This document shows, one piece after another, positions 33,803 through 42,647 of a DNA stretch of 60,752 bases (the first letter of the stretch is position 1; every line of letters begins with the position of its first letter). The stretch spans positions 164,978 through 225,729 of the forward strand of contig NZ_LMIJ01000010.1 in assembly GCF_001428665.1 (NCBI RefSeq), read 5' to 3'. This DNA is from Acidovorax sp. Root219. GTDB lineage: Bacteria > Pseudomonadota > Gammaproteobacteria > Burkholderiales > Burkholderiaceae_C. The notes beneath the pieces are model-generated. The model worked only from the letters and a program-made list of their open reading frames with translations, was not told where the DNA came from and did not search any database. A program made the translations under genes and the position numbers.

Positions 33803-34969
33803 ATGCGTGTCCCGACGGCTGATGAGTTGCGCGCAGACCGCGCCGCGCTGACCGACACAGTCACGCGCTTTGCCCGCACCGAGATCGCCCCGCATGTGGA
33901 CGCCTGGGACGCGGCGGGTGAATTCCCCCGCATGCTGTACCGCCGCGCGGGCGACCTGGGCCTGCTGGGCCTGGGCTACCCCGAGCAGTACGGCGGCACG
34001 CCCGCCAGCTATGCGCTGCGCCTGCCGCTGTGGCAGGCCCTGTGCCGCTACGGCACCAGCGGCGGTGTGCTGGCCAGCCTGCTGTCGCACAACATCGGCC
34101 TGCCGCCGGTGCTGGCGCATGGCACCGATGCCGTGCGCGATGAGGTGATACCGCCCGTGCTGGCCGGCGAGCGCATTGCGGCCTTGGCCATCACCGAGCC
34201 CGGTGGCGGCTCGGACGTGGCGCAACTGGCCACCACCGCGCGGCACGAGGGCAATGAGTATGTGGTGAATGGCGAAAAGGTGTTCATCACCTCGGGCATG
34301 CGTGCCGACTGGATCACCGTGGCCGTGCGCACCGGCGAGGCCGGCAGCCGGGGCAGTGGCGGCCTGTCGATGCTGCTGGTGCCGGGCAGCAGTGCAGGCC
34401 TGTCGCGCAGCGCGCTGGCCAAGATGGGCTGGCTGTGCTCGGACACGGCGCACCTGCGCTTTGACAACGTACGCGTGCCCGCGCGCTACCTGCTGGGTGC
34501 CGAAGGCGACGGGTTTCGCATGATCATGGGCAACTTCAATGCCGAGCGCTTTGGCCTCGCCGCATCGGCCCTGGGCTTTGCCGAGGCCTGCTACGACGAG
34601 GCTTTGGCCTGGGCGCGCCAGCGCAAAACCTTTGGCGCGCCGCTGGTGGCGCACCAGGTGATACGCCACAAGCTGGTGGACATGCAGATGCGCATCCACT
34701 CCACAGCCGCCTGGCTCGAATCGGTGGCCACGCAGGCCGATGCGGGCCACACCGGCGCCGAGTGGGTGGCCCAGGTCTGCCTGCTCAAGAACCACGCCAC
34801 ACAGACCATGCAGTTCTGCGCAGACCAGGCCGTGCAGATTTTGGGCGGCATGGGCTACATGCGCGGCACCGTCAGCGAACGCATCTACCGCGAGGTCAAG
34901 GTCATGATGATCGGCGGCGGCGCCGAAGAAATCATGAAGGACCTGGCGGCCCGGCAACTGGGTATCTGA
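33803..34969 (+). CDS. Acyl-CoA dehydrogenase family protein
   Basis: A 388-residue acyl-CoA dehydrogenase. FAD/substrate blocks are LAITEPGGGSDVAQL and KVFITSGMRADWI, and the tail REVKVMMIGGGAEEIMKDL is typical of the family. AGGAGG stands 10 bp upstream of the ATG, which lies 4 bp after the biotin carboxylase stop. This second dehydrogenase is not part of the classical atu set, so it may act later in the pathway, on the shortened branched-chain acyl-CoA. Substrate unknown. Confidence 0.88.
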   Translation: MRVPTADELRADRAALTDTVTRFARTEIAPHVDAWDAAGEFPRMLYRRAGDLGLLGLGYPEQYGGTPASYALRLPLWQALCRYGTSGGVLASLLSHNIGLPPVLAHGTDAVRDEVIPPVLAGERIAALAITEPGGGSDVAQLATTARHEGNEYVVNGEKVFITSGMRADWITVAVRTGEAGSRGSGGLSMLLVPGSSAGLSRSALAKMGWLCSDTAHLRFDNVRVPARYLLGAEGDGFRMIMGNFNAERFGLAASALGFAEACYDEALAWARQRKTFGAPLVAHQVIRHKLVDMQMRIHSTAAWLESVATQADAGHTGAEWVAQVCLLKNHATQTMQFCADQAVQILGGMGYMRGTVSERIYREVKVMMIGGGAEEIMKDLAARQLGI

Positions 34970-34982
34970 AAGAGACATCGCC

Positions 34983-35873
34983 ATGACGACAACCACAGAC
35001 AAAGCCATCATCACCTGCGCCATCACCGGCGTGCTGACCGACCCCACGCAGCACCATGTGCCCGTGACACCCGAGCAACTGGCGCGCGAAGCCCGCCGCG
35101 CCGTGGATGCCGGCGCCGCCGTGGTGCACGTGCACTTTCGCCAGCAAGAGGCCGGCAAGGGCCACCTGCCCTCGTGGGACCCACAGGTAGCGCGCGATTG
35201 CGTGCAGGCCATGCGCGAGGAATGCCCCGGCCTCATCATCAACCAGACCACCGGCGTGGTGGGCCCGCACTACCAGGGCCCGCTGGACTGCCTGCGCGCC
35301 ACCCGACCCGAGATGGCCGCCTGCAACGCCGGCTCGCTCAACTACCTGAAAGTGCGCAGCAACGGCACCTGGGCCTGGCCACCCATGCTCTTCGACAACC
35401 AGCCCGCCAAGGTGAAGGACTTCATCGATGTGATGCTGGAGACAGGCACCCTGCCCGAGTTCGAGTGCTTCGACGTGGGTATCGTGCGCTGCGTGGAGAT
35501 GTATGTGCAGACCGGCATGTACACCGAGCGCCTGCCCGAATACAACTTCGTGATGGGGGTCGAATCGGGCATGCCGGCAGACCCGGACCTGCTGCCCATA
35601 CTGCTCAAGCTCAAGATCAAGAATGCACCGTGGCAGGCCACCGTGATCGGCCGCCAGGAAATCTGGCCCGTGCACCAGCGCGTGGCCGAGCTGGGCGGCC
35701 ACCTGCGCACGGGGCTGGAAGATACCTTCTATTTGCCCGATGGCGGCAAGGCCACGTCGAACGGACCGCTGATTGCACAGCTGGCCCAAGTTGCGCGCGA
35801 TGCGGGGCGCAGCGTGGCGTCGCCGCAGGAGGCGCGGGAGCTACTGGGCTTGCAAGCGACGACCACTGCTTGA
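34983..35873 (+). CDS. BKACE (DUF849) beta-keto acid cleavage enzyme
   Basis: A 296-residue member of the beta-keto acid cleavage family, zinc enzymes that use acetyl-CoA to cleave a beta-keto acid into an acyl-CoA and acetoacetate. The metal ligands are H49 and H51 in VVHVHFR, with a later GLEDTFYLPDG at the C-terminal glutamate region. It starts 13 bp after the dehydrogenase gene and ends the plus-strand cluster. It may replace a lyase or thiolase step at the end of the pathway; the actual beta-keto acid is not known. Confidence 0.85.
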   Translation: MTTTTDKAIITCAITGVLTDPTQHHVPVTPEQLAREARRAVDAGAAVVHVHFRQQEAGKGHLPSWDPQVARDCVQAMREECPGLIINQTTGVVGPHYQGPLDCLRATRPEMAACNAGSLNYLKVRSNGTWAWPPMLFDNQPAKVKDFIDVMLETGTLPEFECFDVGIVRCVEMYVQTGMYTERLPEYNFVMGVESGMPADPDLLPILLKLKIKNAPWQATVIGRQEIWPVHQRVAELGGHLRTGLEDTFYLPDGGKATSNGPLIAQLAQVARDAGRSVASPQEARELLGLQATTTA

Positions 35874-35928
35874 CGTGGGCCGGCTGCCCACGGCCTTAGG
35901 CCATCGGCCTGGCAGCGATGTGCCGCCC

Positions 35929-36480
35929 TCAGACCAGCAAAGCCCCGGCGTCGACGCCCATGCCCACCAACTGCACCATGGCAGCCTCGACCGGTTGGTG
36001 CTCCGCCGCCGAACTCCAGGCTGCGGCGCCTGCAGGCGCACCCTTGGGCGAAGGGACGCCGTTGGCCGAGTTGGTCGAGTACATGTAGGCCTCTGCGATC
36101 TCCTTGGCCCATGCCGCAGCGGGGGCGTTGTAGACGGCCATGTCGCCGGTGGCATTTTCCAGGCCGAGCAGGGCATGGCCCAGTTGTACGGCCACGATGC
36201 CCACATTCTCCTTGCCTATGGCGTCGAGGTAAGAGACCAACGCGCCTTGCAGGCCAATGTCGTACGACATACCCATGTTGGTCACGATCTTCAGCGCCAG
36301 GGCCCCCGTCGTCAGGTGCTGGTAGTTGGCGCCGAACTGGAAGGCATAGGCCTCCCAGCTTTGCGGCGTGGCACCAGCAGCCATCTTCTGCTGGTAAAAA
36401 GTCGTGCTCGAAGGGGACTGGTCGTTGAACGCACGGTTCAGAATGCTGACTTCGAGTTCGGCAGAGAGGACAACGGCCAC
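35929..36480 (-). CDS. Short paralogue of the S-layer/RTX-like protein N-terminal module
   Basis: A 183-residue protein whose body matches the first ~150 residues of the S-layer-like protein at 42648-44321: LNRAFNDQSP is identical, and NVGIVAVQL, GLENATGD and an AAW-x2-E-x5-Y-YS-N-AN pattern follow in order. It has no repeat domain; after the shared module come about 40 residues ending MGVDAGALLV. The start chosen is a GTG with GGAG 7 bp upstream, which aligns best with the paralogue; an ATG 26 codons further up is possible. Lacking a Sec signal, it is probably exported by a type I system. Function unknown. Confidence 0.65.
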   Translation of the reverse strand: MAVVLSAELEVSILNRAFNDQSPSSTTFYQQKMAAGATPQSWEAYAFQFGANYQHLTTGALALKIVTNMGMSYDIGLQGALVSYLDAIGKENVGIVAVQLGHALLGLENATGDMAVYNAPAAAWAKEIAEAYMYSTNSANGVPSPKGAPAGAAAWSSAAEHQPVEAAMVQLVGMGVDAGALLV

Positions 36481-36645
36481 AAACAGCTCCAAAAATAGTG
36501 AAACGTGCAGAGCATAGAGCCTTTGTGCCAGTGGCTTCAAGAAAACATTGCTCGCCAATATGGGGCATGGACATTCCCCCGCGTAGTGGCCTTACCCCTT
36601 GGTGTTGGGCTGTTGTGGATGCTCCATCCTGCCACCCACCCTGAC

Positions 36646-38208
36646 CTAACCCGCCAACCCTCCCAGGATGGCCGAATTGCCAACCGCTACACCACGCGTT
36701 CCCGGTGGAGTGGCAGCTCGCCGGTCGAAGACCGGGCCGCTGAACGACTGTGTCGATACGAACTTTCCGGCCGTCGCTACACGCACCAGGGCACCCGGCA
36801 CCGCAGGCTCTTGCGCGATACCGAGGATTGAAGATGCCTGGGGCGTCACCACGAAAATCCGCGCTACGCCAAACGATGGCACGCCCACGTTGACCCCGGC
36901 AACCAGCCCGTTGGACAAAACCTCGAACCATGCGTACGACAAGGCATAGCTGAGCGAATCGACCGCAATGCCATCTGCCGCTGTCAGCTCGGTGTTCCAT
37001 CCCAGCAAATGCGTCGTGAAGGTCCCGGCCATATAGACCGCCATCAGCGGGCCGGTACCCGCCCTGTCAAACAGCATGGCAGGTGCATTGCTGACCACCG
37101 CCGACTGCCGCAGGACTTTTCCCACGTTGTCGTATTCGTATAGCTGCCCACCCACCATCAGCCAGAAGCCGCCAAACTGGCGCGGGCAGATACACACGGT
37201 ATTTGGCATCCCGGCAGCGCCTGTGGCAGCCAACACCGCAGAGATAAAGTTGCCTGCAGCGTCGTACAAACGTACGGCAGCACTAGTATTGCTGGCGGGA
37301 TCAACAAAGACCAGATGGCCGTTGCTCAATTCCATGGCATTACGCTCGGCGGGACTCACGGAACGATTGGCGGTACCTGTGGCCAGTGTGATCAATATCC
37401 CTTGCTGCGTGCCATTGGCCGCAAAGCGTGCAAACTTGTAGGCAGTCGCGGCTGTGTACCGGTAGTAGTGCAACACAAAGCCGCCCGATGCCAGCGCCAG
37501 CGCACCGATGTACATGGGTGATGACCCCGCTTCCACCACGACCTCAGCGCCCTGGAGCACACCTGCCGCGTTGAAGCATTTGAATGCGAAATCATTGGAT
37601 CCGCTCTTGCCATAGGCCACCACCACGTCACCCCCGGTCAAGGTGGCAACGTTCCAAGTGGATATGTCGCTGCTCGCCAGAGGGGCGACAGTCGCCTCGG
37701 TTGCCACGACTGCCCCGGAGGTCGCCGAATGGATTGCCAGCTTGAGCGTTGAACCCTCGACCCACACCACGGCCATATTGTCGGCGCCTGCCCGCGCCAG
37801 GCGAGTTCCCACAACCCCCGTCGCCGCCGTCACCACCACCCGAGATGACAAAGGCACTCGGAGGGGGCCGTAGATACGCAGGTTCACCCCCGTGTCCGAC
37901 TGGGAGCCGTTTCCGCTATACACCACCGCAAAATTGCCATTGTCCAGGGCGACTATCGAGCGGAATATCTGCGCGTTGAAACCGCTGCGCCCCCATGCGG
38001 TGCCACTGGCCTCCACGGCCGCTGGTGGCACCAGCGCAGTCACCCCGCTGGCAGAGTTTTGCAAGGCCAGCGGCACACCGTCCGCGGCGCGCCGCACAAA
38101 GCCACCCGATCCCAGCTTGGCATAGTCGCCAGCGGCCAATGCCGTTTCGGCCATGACCGTTACCGCCTGGTTTTGCGCATCCACACCCGATACGAGATGA
38201 CGTCCCAT
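36646..38208 (-). CDS. Unrecognised repeat-rich, beta-structured protein
   Basis: A 520-residue protein I do not recognise. It is rich in Ala, Gly, Val, Ser and Thr, low in Lys, and built of repeated short strands with patterns such as LDNGNFAVVYSG, GDVVVAYGK, GGFVLHYYR, NGHLVFVDP and GGFWLMVGG, roughly every 40-50 residues. This spacing suggests a beta-propeller. The N-terminus (GDYAKLGSGGFVRRAADG) and C-terminus (GTRGVAVGNSAILGGLAG) recall phage structural or T1SS-exported proteins, without proof. The ATG chosen has AAAGGAA 8 bp upstream. No Sec signal peptide is visible. It lies upstream, on the same strand, of the short S-layer-like paralogue. Confidence 0.6.
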   Translation of the reverse strand: MGRHLVSGVDAQNQAVTVMAETALAAGDYAKLGSGGFVRRAADGVPLALQNSASGVTALVPPAAVEASGTAWGRSGFNAQIFRSIVALDNGNFAVVYSGNGSQSDTGVNLRIYGPLRVPLSSRVVVTAATGVVGTRLARAGADNMAVVWVEGSTLKLAIHSATSGAVVATEATVAPLASSDISTWNVATLTGGDVVVAYGKSGSNDFAFKCFNAAGVLQGAEVVVEAGSSPMYIGALALASGGFVLHYYRYTAATAYKFARFAANGTQQGILITLATGTANRSVSPAERNAMELSNGHLVFVDPASNTSAAVRLYDAAGNFISAVLAATGAAGMPNTVCICPRQFGGFWLMVGGQLYEYDNVGKVLRQSAVVSNAPAMLFDRAGTGPLMAVYMAGTFTTHLLGWNTELTAADGIAVDSLSYALSYAWFEVLSNGLVAGVNVGVPSFGVARIFVVTPQASSILGIAQEPAVPGALVRVATAGKFVSTQSFSGPVFDRRAATPPGTRGVAVGNSAILGGLAG

Positions 38209-38356
38209 GCTGCACATTTCCTTTCCAGGGCATTGCCCGCAATCCGGGCACACCGCCCGTAAGGCAATGTCCGCGAGGGCGCGTTGCGTTGAAAGGAGGG
38301 GCATATATGCGGCACCGGGCCCAAGGCACGATTTTGCTGCCCGCCATGCCTGGCAG

Positions 38357-38388
38357 GCGCGCAGCCGGGCCGACGCCCGGCTGCGCGC
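38357..38388. terminator. 14-bp perfect hairpin downstream of the methyltransferase gene
   Basis: GCGCGCAGCCGGGC pairs with GCCCGGCTGCGCGC around a 4-nt loop, 84 bp beyond the stop of the methyltransferase gene on the minus strand. No T-tract follows, so termination would have to be Rho-assisted, or the hairpin may protect the mRNA 3' end. Confidence 0.5.
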
Positions 38389-38472
38389 GCTCGGTGCTGC
38401 GCCGATGAGGCGATGGTGCGGTGGCCTGGGTGATCGCCGCTGGGCCGGCTCCCCCCTGCCACCGCGTCTCGG

Positions 38473-40008
38473 TCAGATCACCTGCAGAGCTTTCAGCATG
38501 GGCACCTGTTTCTGTGCGAACGCGTTGGCCAGCTCAATCAGCTCGGCCAGGTTCTCCTCCGGGGTTTCCAGCGCCTGGCCGGACTTGACCAATTTCTGCC
38601 CTTGCAGGCTCAGAATCTGCCACGCCAGTTGAGCCCACTCGGCCGGTTGCTTCTTGCCCTGGGCCAGCGCGAGCAAAAAGAACTGGTGCGTGCGGCTGAC
38701 CGCAATGCCTCCGCCCGTCACCGGGCTGGCCAGAAAACCCACATCGTTGCTGCCCCGGGACTGGTTGGCCAGCCAGGTGTTGAGCTTGTCGGTGGCCTTG
38801 CGCAGCTTGGGCGCCACCGCGTCGTCCTGCGCGGGGGCCAGGTGCCCGGCGCCGGCCAGCACCGTCACGCCCTGCTGAATCTGCGCGAAACTGATGCCCT
38901 TGCCCTGCAGCGCCTGCTCAATTTGCCCCAGCGTGCGCGGCTTGTGATCGGCCAGCAGGTCGAGCAGGGGGGCATAGATCACTTCAGTCAGCGTGACCTC
39001 GCCCACCCCGCCGGTCATCTTGAGAGACACATCCGGGCGGTAGGCCACCAGCACCACCTTGATCAGGCGCAGCGCTTCGGCCTGGTCAATGGCATTGAGC
39101 TTGCGCGCGCCCTTGACCCAGTAGTCACGTCGAAACTGCTGGTTGACGATGAAATCCCGCGTGCTCTCGCGCAGGTTGGCATCGGGAATACCCTTCAAAA
39201 ACTGCTGCTGCTCGGCATTGAGGTTGAGCGCGTCGACCTGCTCCGACGGGTGGGCCGTGCAGGCAAATTGCAGCTTGGCGGGTTCCAGCCACTCGGCCAT
39301 GGTGGCAAAGTGCATGGGCACCCAGTCGCGGTTGAAATACTCATGCGCAAGGTACTGCTTGGGCATGGTCTTGAGGCGGGCCATGCGGTCTGCGATGCTC
39401 GTATTCACCCGGCTGTAGAGCGGGTTGGTGGCCAGCAACTTCTCGGCAAAATCCACCGCACCATCGATGCGGTTCAAGGTGCCATGGCCCTCGGCCCCCA
39501 TCACGGCGGCATGCTGCGACAGCAGGTGGCGCATGGGAGCAAAGGCCGCCCAGCCAGGCAAGGTGTTGTAGCTGATGTACAGCACACCGCCCACCTTGAG
39601 CCGCGTGCGGATGAACTCCACAATCACGGCCCGGTTCTCGTCGCTGATCCAACTCCAGATGCCGTGCAGGCCGATGTAATCGAACTGCGGCAGGTCGGTG
39701 CGGCGGGCAAATTCGTCAAAGGCCTGGTCGTACAGGCGGGCCCCCGAGCCGGACACTGCGGCCAGTTGCTGGGCATAACCGGCTTGCGCGGGGTTGAAGT
39801 CCGTGCCATGCCACTCGACCACACTGGCCGCCGCGTGCATGCCCACGCTAAGGCCCTGACCAAAGCCGAGTTCGCAGGCTGTGCCCACTTCGGGAAACAC
39901 CAGGCCCTGGTTCAGAAATGCCAGTTTGACCCGCAGCGGGTTGAGCTCGGGGTAGTAGCCATAGGTATAGCCAATGTCGGCCACGTAGCCGGCGGTCCAA
40001 TCTGACAT
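38473..40008 (-). CDS. SAM-dependent methyltransferase with regulatory domain
   Basis: A 511-residue protein with a class I methyltransferase fold at the N-terminus (motif I CELGFGQGLSVGMH, then EWHGTDFNPAQ, FDYIGLHGIWSWI and GGVLYISYNTLPGW). It is followed by a long region (~220-330) matching the methyltransferase regulatory domain type (PF10119-like) and a helical C-terminus. AAGGAG precedes the ATG by 10 bp. The gene follows the GT41 glycosyltransferase by 108 bp. Proteins of this kind often sit with surface-protein glycosylation genes, so it may methylate a glycan or protein; the substrate is unknown. Confidence 0.78.
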   Translation of the reverse strand: MSDWTAGYVADIGYTYGYYPELNPLRVKLAFLNQGLVFPEVGTACELGFGQGLSVGMHAAASVVEWHGTDFNPAQAGYAQQLAAVSGSGARLYDQAFDEFARRTDLPQFDYIGLHGIWSWISDENRAVIVEFIRTRLKVGGVLYISYNTLPGWAAFAPMRHLLSQHAAVMGAEGHGTLNRIDGAVDFAEKLLATNPLYSRVNTSIADRMARLKTMPKQYLAHEYFNRDWVPMHFATMAEWLEPAKLQFACTAHPSEQVDALNLNAEQQQFLKGIPDANLRESTRDFIVNQQFRRDYWVKGARKLNAIDQAEALRLIKVVLVAYRPDVSLKMTGGVGEVTLTEVIYAPLLDLLADHKPRTLGQIEQALQGKGISFAQIQQGVTVLAGAGHLAPAQDDAVAPKLRKATDKLNTWLANQSRGSNDVGFLASPVTGGGIAVSRTHQFFLLALAQGKKQPAEWAQLAWQILSLQGQKLVKSGQALETPEENLAELIELANAFAQKQVPMLKALQVI

Positions 40009-40116
40009 GCGGTGCCACTCCTTGTTGAAGGCCTGCATTTTTACACGCGCCATCGGCGCCCTGTGCAAGCCTGTGGCCGCGGTGCGTGCGCAAGCACCGT
40101 TCAACGCATCGCGGCG

Positions 40117-42468
40117 TCAGGCCAACAAGCCACTTTCGGCCCGCACGCCTTGACCACGGCTTTCGAGCATACGGGTGTACGCCTCCTCCACCGAGCGGGC
40201 AAAGCCGGCCTCGTTCATCAGGGGGCTGGCCACCATGGCTTCGCGCAGGGTAGCGCGCACCTGGGCCAGTCTGGGCAGGTCGCTGGCCAGCGCCACCGCC
40301 TTGTCCACATACTCCTGCACGGTGTGGGCCACCCACTCGGGCCGCCCCACGCCGTGCAAAATGGCAGCGCCCAGGCGCCCCACGCCAGGCCGCCCGCTCA
40401 GCGTCACATAAGGCACGGCCATGTACAGTGACTCGAACAGCGTGGTGCCGCTGTTGTGCGGAAAGCAGTCCAGCGAAATGTCCACCCCGCGCAGCACGTC
40501 CCAGGGCGGGCTGTGAAAACCGCACCGAATGCGCTCGGCAGCAATGCCCCGCGCCGCAAACCGCGCCTGGGTCTGGTGCACCAGGTCGGCATCGACCATG
40601 TTCTTGCTGTCCAGCAGCAGCACCGAGCCCGGCACCCGGGCCAACAGCTGTGCCCAGGCGTCGAACAATCCGTCATTGAAGCGAATGGACCGGCTGAGCG
40701 AGGCAAACGTCACATGGCCATTGGCCAACGCGGGCAAAGGCCCGGGGTCGCCCATGCCCGGCGCCGGCCGGTAGGCCAGGTAAGGACGGTCCAGCCGCCA
40801 GGGTGTCTCGGCAAAATAGGCACTATCCTGAGCCGGCACGGCATGCCTGTCGGTCAGGAAGTAGTCGATGGCGCCAAGGCCCGTGGTGGAGCCAAAACCC
40901 ATCCACGACACTGCTACCGGCGCCGGTTTGAGCGCAAACACATCGAGCCTGTTGCCTCCGGTCTGGCCCGAAAGGTCCACCAGCACATCCACCCCGCTGG
41001 CGCGCACCAGCTCGGCCACCTCCTGGTCCGTCATGCCCTTGATGAAATGCCAGTGCTCTGCCATACCCTGGTAGGCAGGCAGCACCTCGGCCGGGCCCGA
41101 CATGTTGGCAAAGGCCGATACCTCGAAGCGGCTGCGGTCATGGTGGGCCAGCAAGGGCAGCAGAAAGTGGCGTACCGCGTGCTGCGTGAAATCGGCGGAC
41201 ACATAACCGATATGCAGGCGCCGGCTCGTCGCCATCGCCATCCCCTGCGCGGGCAATGCGGTGGCCACGGGCTGTGGCACCGGGGCAAAGCAATGGGATT
41301 CAAAGGCCTGGTACTGCGCCATGATCTGCCGCGGGCTTTTGTGCGGGTGGTTGTTCAGGGCAAAAAGCCATTTGCTCCAGTACTTGCGCTCCCGAGGCCT
41401 GGCGGCCAGCACCTGCATGAACAGCGTTTCGGCCCCTTCATGTTCACCCAGCGTGGCATGCAGGGAGGCCAGCTCCACCATGGCGTCAAGCTTTTGCGCG
41501 GGGCTTGCAGAGGGGCTCGCCACCGCGTCGCTGAGGTAGCTGCGCGCCTTCGCCAGGGCTTGCGATTCATGTGCCTGCAGGCCCATGGCGATCAGTGCGG
41601 TCACGTTGCCGGGCTCGAGCGACATTGCGCGATCAAAAGCTGCGGCCGCCTCGCCGGGGCGGCCCTGTGCGCGCAGCACGTTGCCCAGATTGATCCAGCC
41701 GCTGACGTCGTGCTCCAGGAGCGCCAGCTTGCGGCGTATCAGTGCCTCGGCCTCGGCCAGCAAGCCCAGGTTCTGGCTGGCGATGCTGAGGTTGTTGAGC
41801 ACCATGGTGTCCTCGGGCTGCAGCGCGAGGGCCTGCGACAACGCAGTGTGGGCCTGGCGGTGGGCCCCAAGCTCCATGAAGACGGCACCCAATGCCGACT
41901 GTACCTGTGCGGGCGGGTGGCCATGGGCCAAGGCCTGCGCCAGCGGTGGCTGTGCCTCGGCATACTGGCCCAACGCCATGCAGGCAATGCCCAGATGGAA
42001 CCACGCCTGGCCAAAGCGCGGAGCGAGGTGGACCGCCTGCCCAAAGGCTTTGTGTGCCGGCTCGAATCGCCCCTGCGTGTAGAGCACGTCGCCCACCTTG
42101 TTGGAAAGCACGGCAAGCACCGCCTGCGACTGGCCCGTGGGCGACGCTACGGCAGACACCAGTTGCAGCGCGTACTGAAAGGCCACCAAGGCCTCGTCCA
42201 GCTGCCCCGCATGGCGGCGCACATCACCCAATGTTGTCCAGGCCTGTGCATCGCCGGGCGCCAACTCGCACACCCGCTGGGCTGCCTGCAGGGCCTGGGG
42301 GCCATTGCCCAGCGCGAAGGCAGAGCGCACCACCCAGCCCCAGGCCATGGCGTCCTGTGCGTGCTGCGCCACATGCGCCTGCGCCTGGCCCAGGCACTGT
42401 GCAAACGCGCGCTCCTGAAAAAGCTGTGCAAGGCAGGCGTGGATCGGATGGGCGGCGGTGGACGTCAT
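40117..42468 (-). CDS. SPINDLY/OGT-family (GT41) TPR glycosyltransferase
   Basis: A 783-residue protein with tetratricopeptide repeats over about residues 1-370 (AWTTLGDVRRHAGQLDEAL and similar, every 34 residues). The rest is a GT41 catalytic domain: HIGYVSADFTQHAVRHF, VDVLVDLSGQTGGNRLDV, VSWMGFGSTTGLGAIDYFLTD and DCFPHNSGTTLFESLYMAVP. Such enzymes transfer a sugar from a nucleotide sugar to Ser/Thr of proteins in the cytoplasm. Near the sugar-nucleotide site the sequence reads SLSRSIRFND where human OGT has its key lysine. The S-layer-like protein gene lies 179 bp upstream and is the likely target, an inference from position. Confidence 0.88.
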   Translation of the reverse strand: MTSTAAHPIHACLAQLFQERAFAQCLGQAQAHVAQHAQDAMAWGWVVRSAFALGNGPQALQAAQRVCELAPGDAQAWTTLGDVRRHAGQLDEALVAFQYALQLVSAVASPTGQSQAVLAVLSNKVGDVLYTQGRFEPAHKAFGQAVHLAPRFGQAWFHLGIACMALGQYAEAQPPLAQALAHGHPPAQVQSALGAVFMELGAHRQAHTALSQALALQPEDTMVLNNLSIASQNLGLLAEAEALIRRKLALLEHDVSGWINLGNVLRAQGRPGEAAAAFDRAMSLEPGNVTALIAMGLQAHESQALAKARSYLSDAVASPSASPAQKLDAMVELASLHATLGEHEGAETLFMQVLAARPRERKYWSKWLFALNNHPHKSPRQIMAQYQAFESHCFAPVPQPVATALPAQGMAMATSRRLHIGYVSADFTQHAVRHFLLPLLAHHDRSRFEVSAFANMSGPAEVLPAYQGMAEHWHFIKGMTDQEVAELVRASGVDVLVDLSGQTGGNRLDVFALKPAPVAVSWMGFGSTTGLGAIDYFLTDRHAVPAQDSAYFAETPWRLDRPYLAYRPAPGMGDPGPLPALANGHVTFASLSRSIRFNDGLFDAWAQLLARVPGSVLLLDSKNMVDADLVHQTQARFAARGIAAERIRCGFHSPPWDVLRGVDISLDCFPHNSGTTLFESLYMAVPYVTLSGRPGVGRLGAAILHGVGRPEWVAHTVQEYVDKAVALASDLPRLAQVRATLREAMVASPLMNEAGFARSVEEAYTRMLESRGQGVRAESGLLA

Positions 42469-42552
42469 GGGCTGGAATCAAACGGCGAGGGTGCACAGCG
42501 TACCAGCCTCAACAGCAAACGCCGGGCTGCGGCTTCAGAGCCACCCATGAAA

Positions 42553-42584
42553 AAAGCCCCCCAGGCTTTCGCCTGGGGGGCTTT
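42553..42584 (-). terminator. Rho-independent terminator of the S-layer-like gene
   Basis: AAAGCCCCCCAGGC pairs perfectly with GCCTGGGGGGCTTT around TTTC. On the minus strand the stem is followed by a T-run, 63 bp after the stop of the S-layer-like gene, so most transcripts of that gene should end before the glycosyltransferase gene. Confidence 0.92.
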
Positions 42585-42647
42585 GCAGAAAGTGGCTTGC
42601 AGAGGCTCAGCGAAACGCCAAGCCTTGCAGGCTACCTTCTTGACCTA

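Noticed and set aside
35874..35910. Terminator between the convergent BKACE and S-layer-paralogue genes
   Set aside because: Only two short stems (7 bp and 5 bp) without a T-tract; too weak to call.
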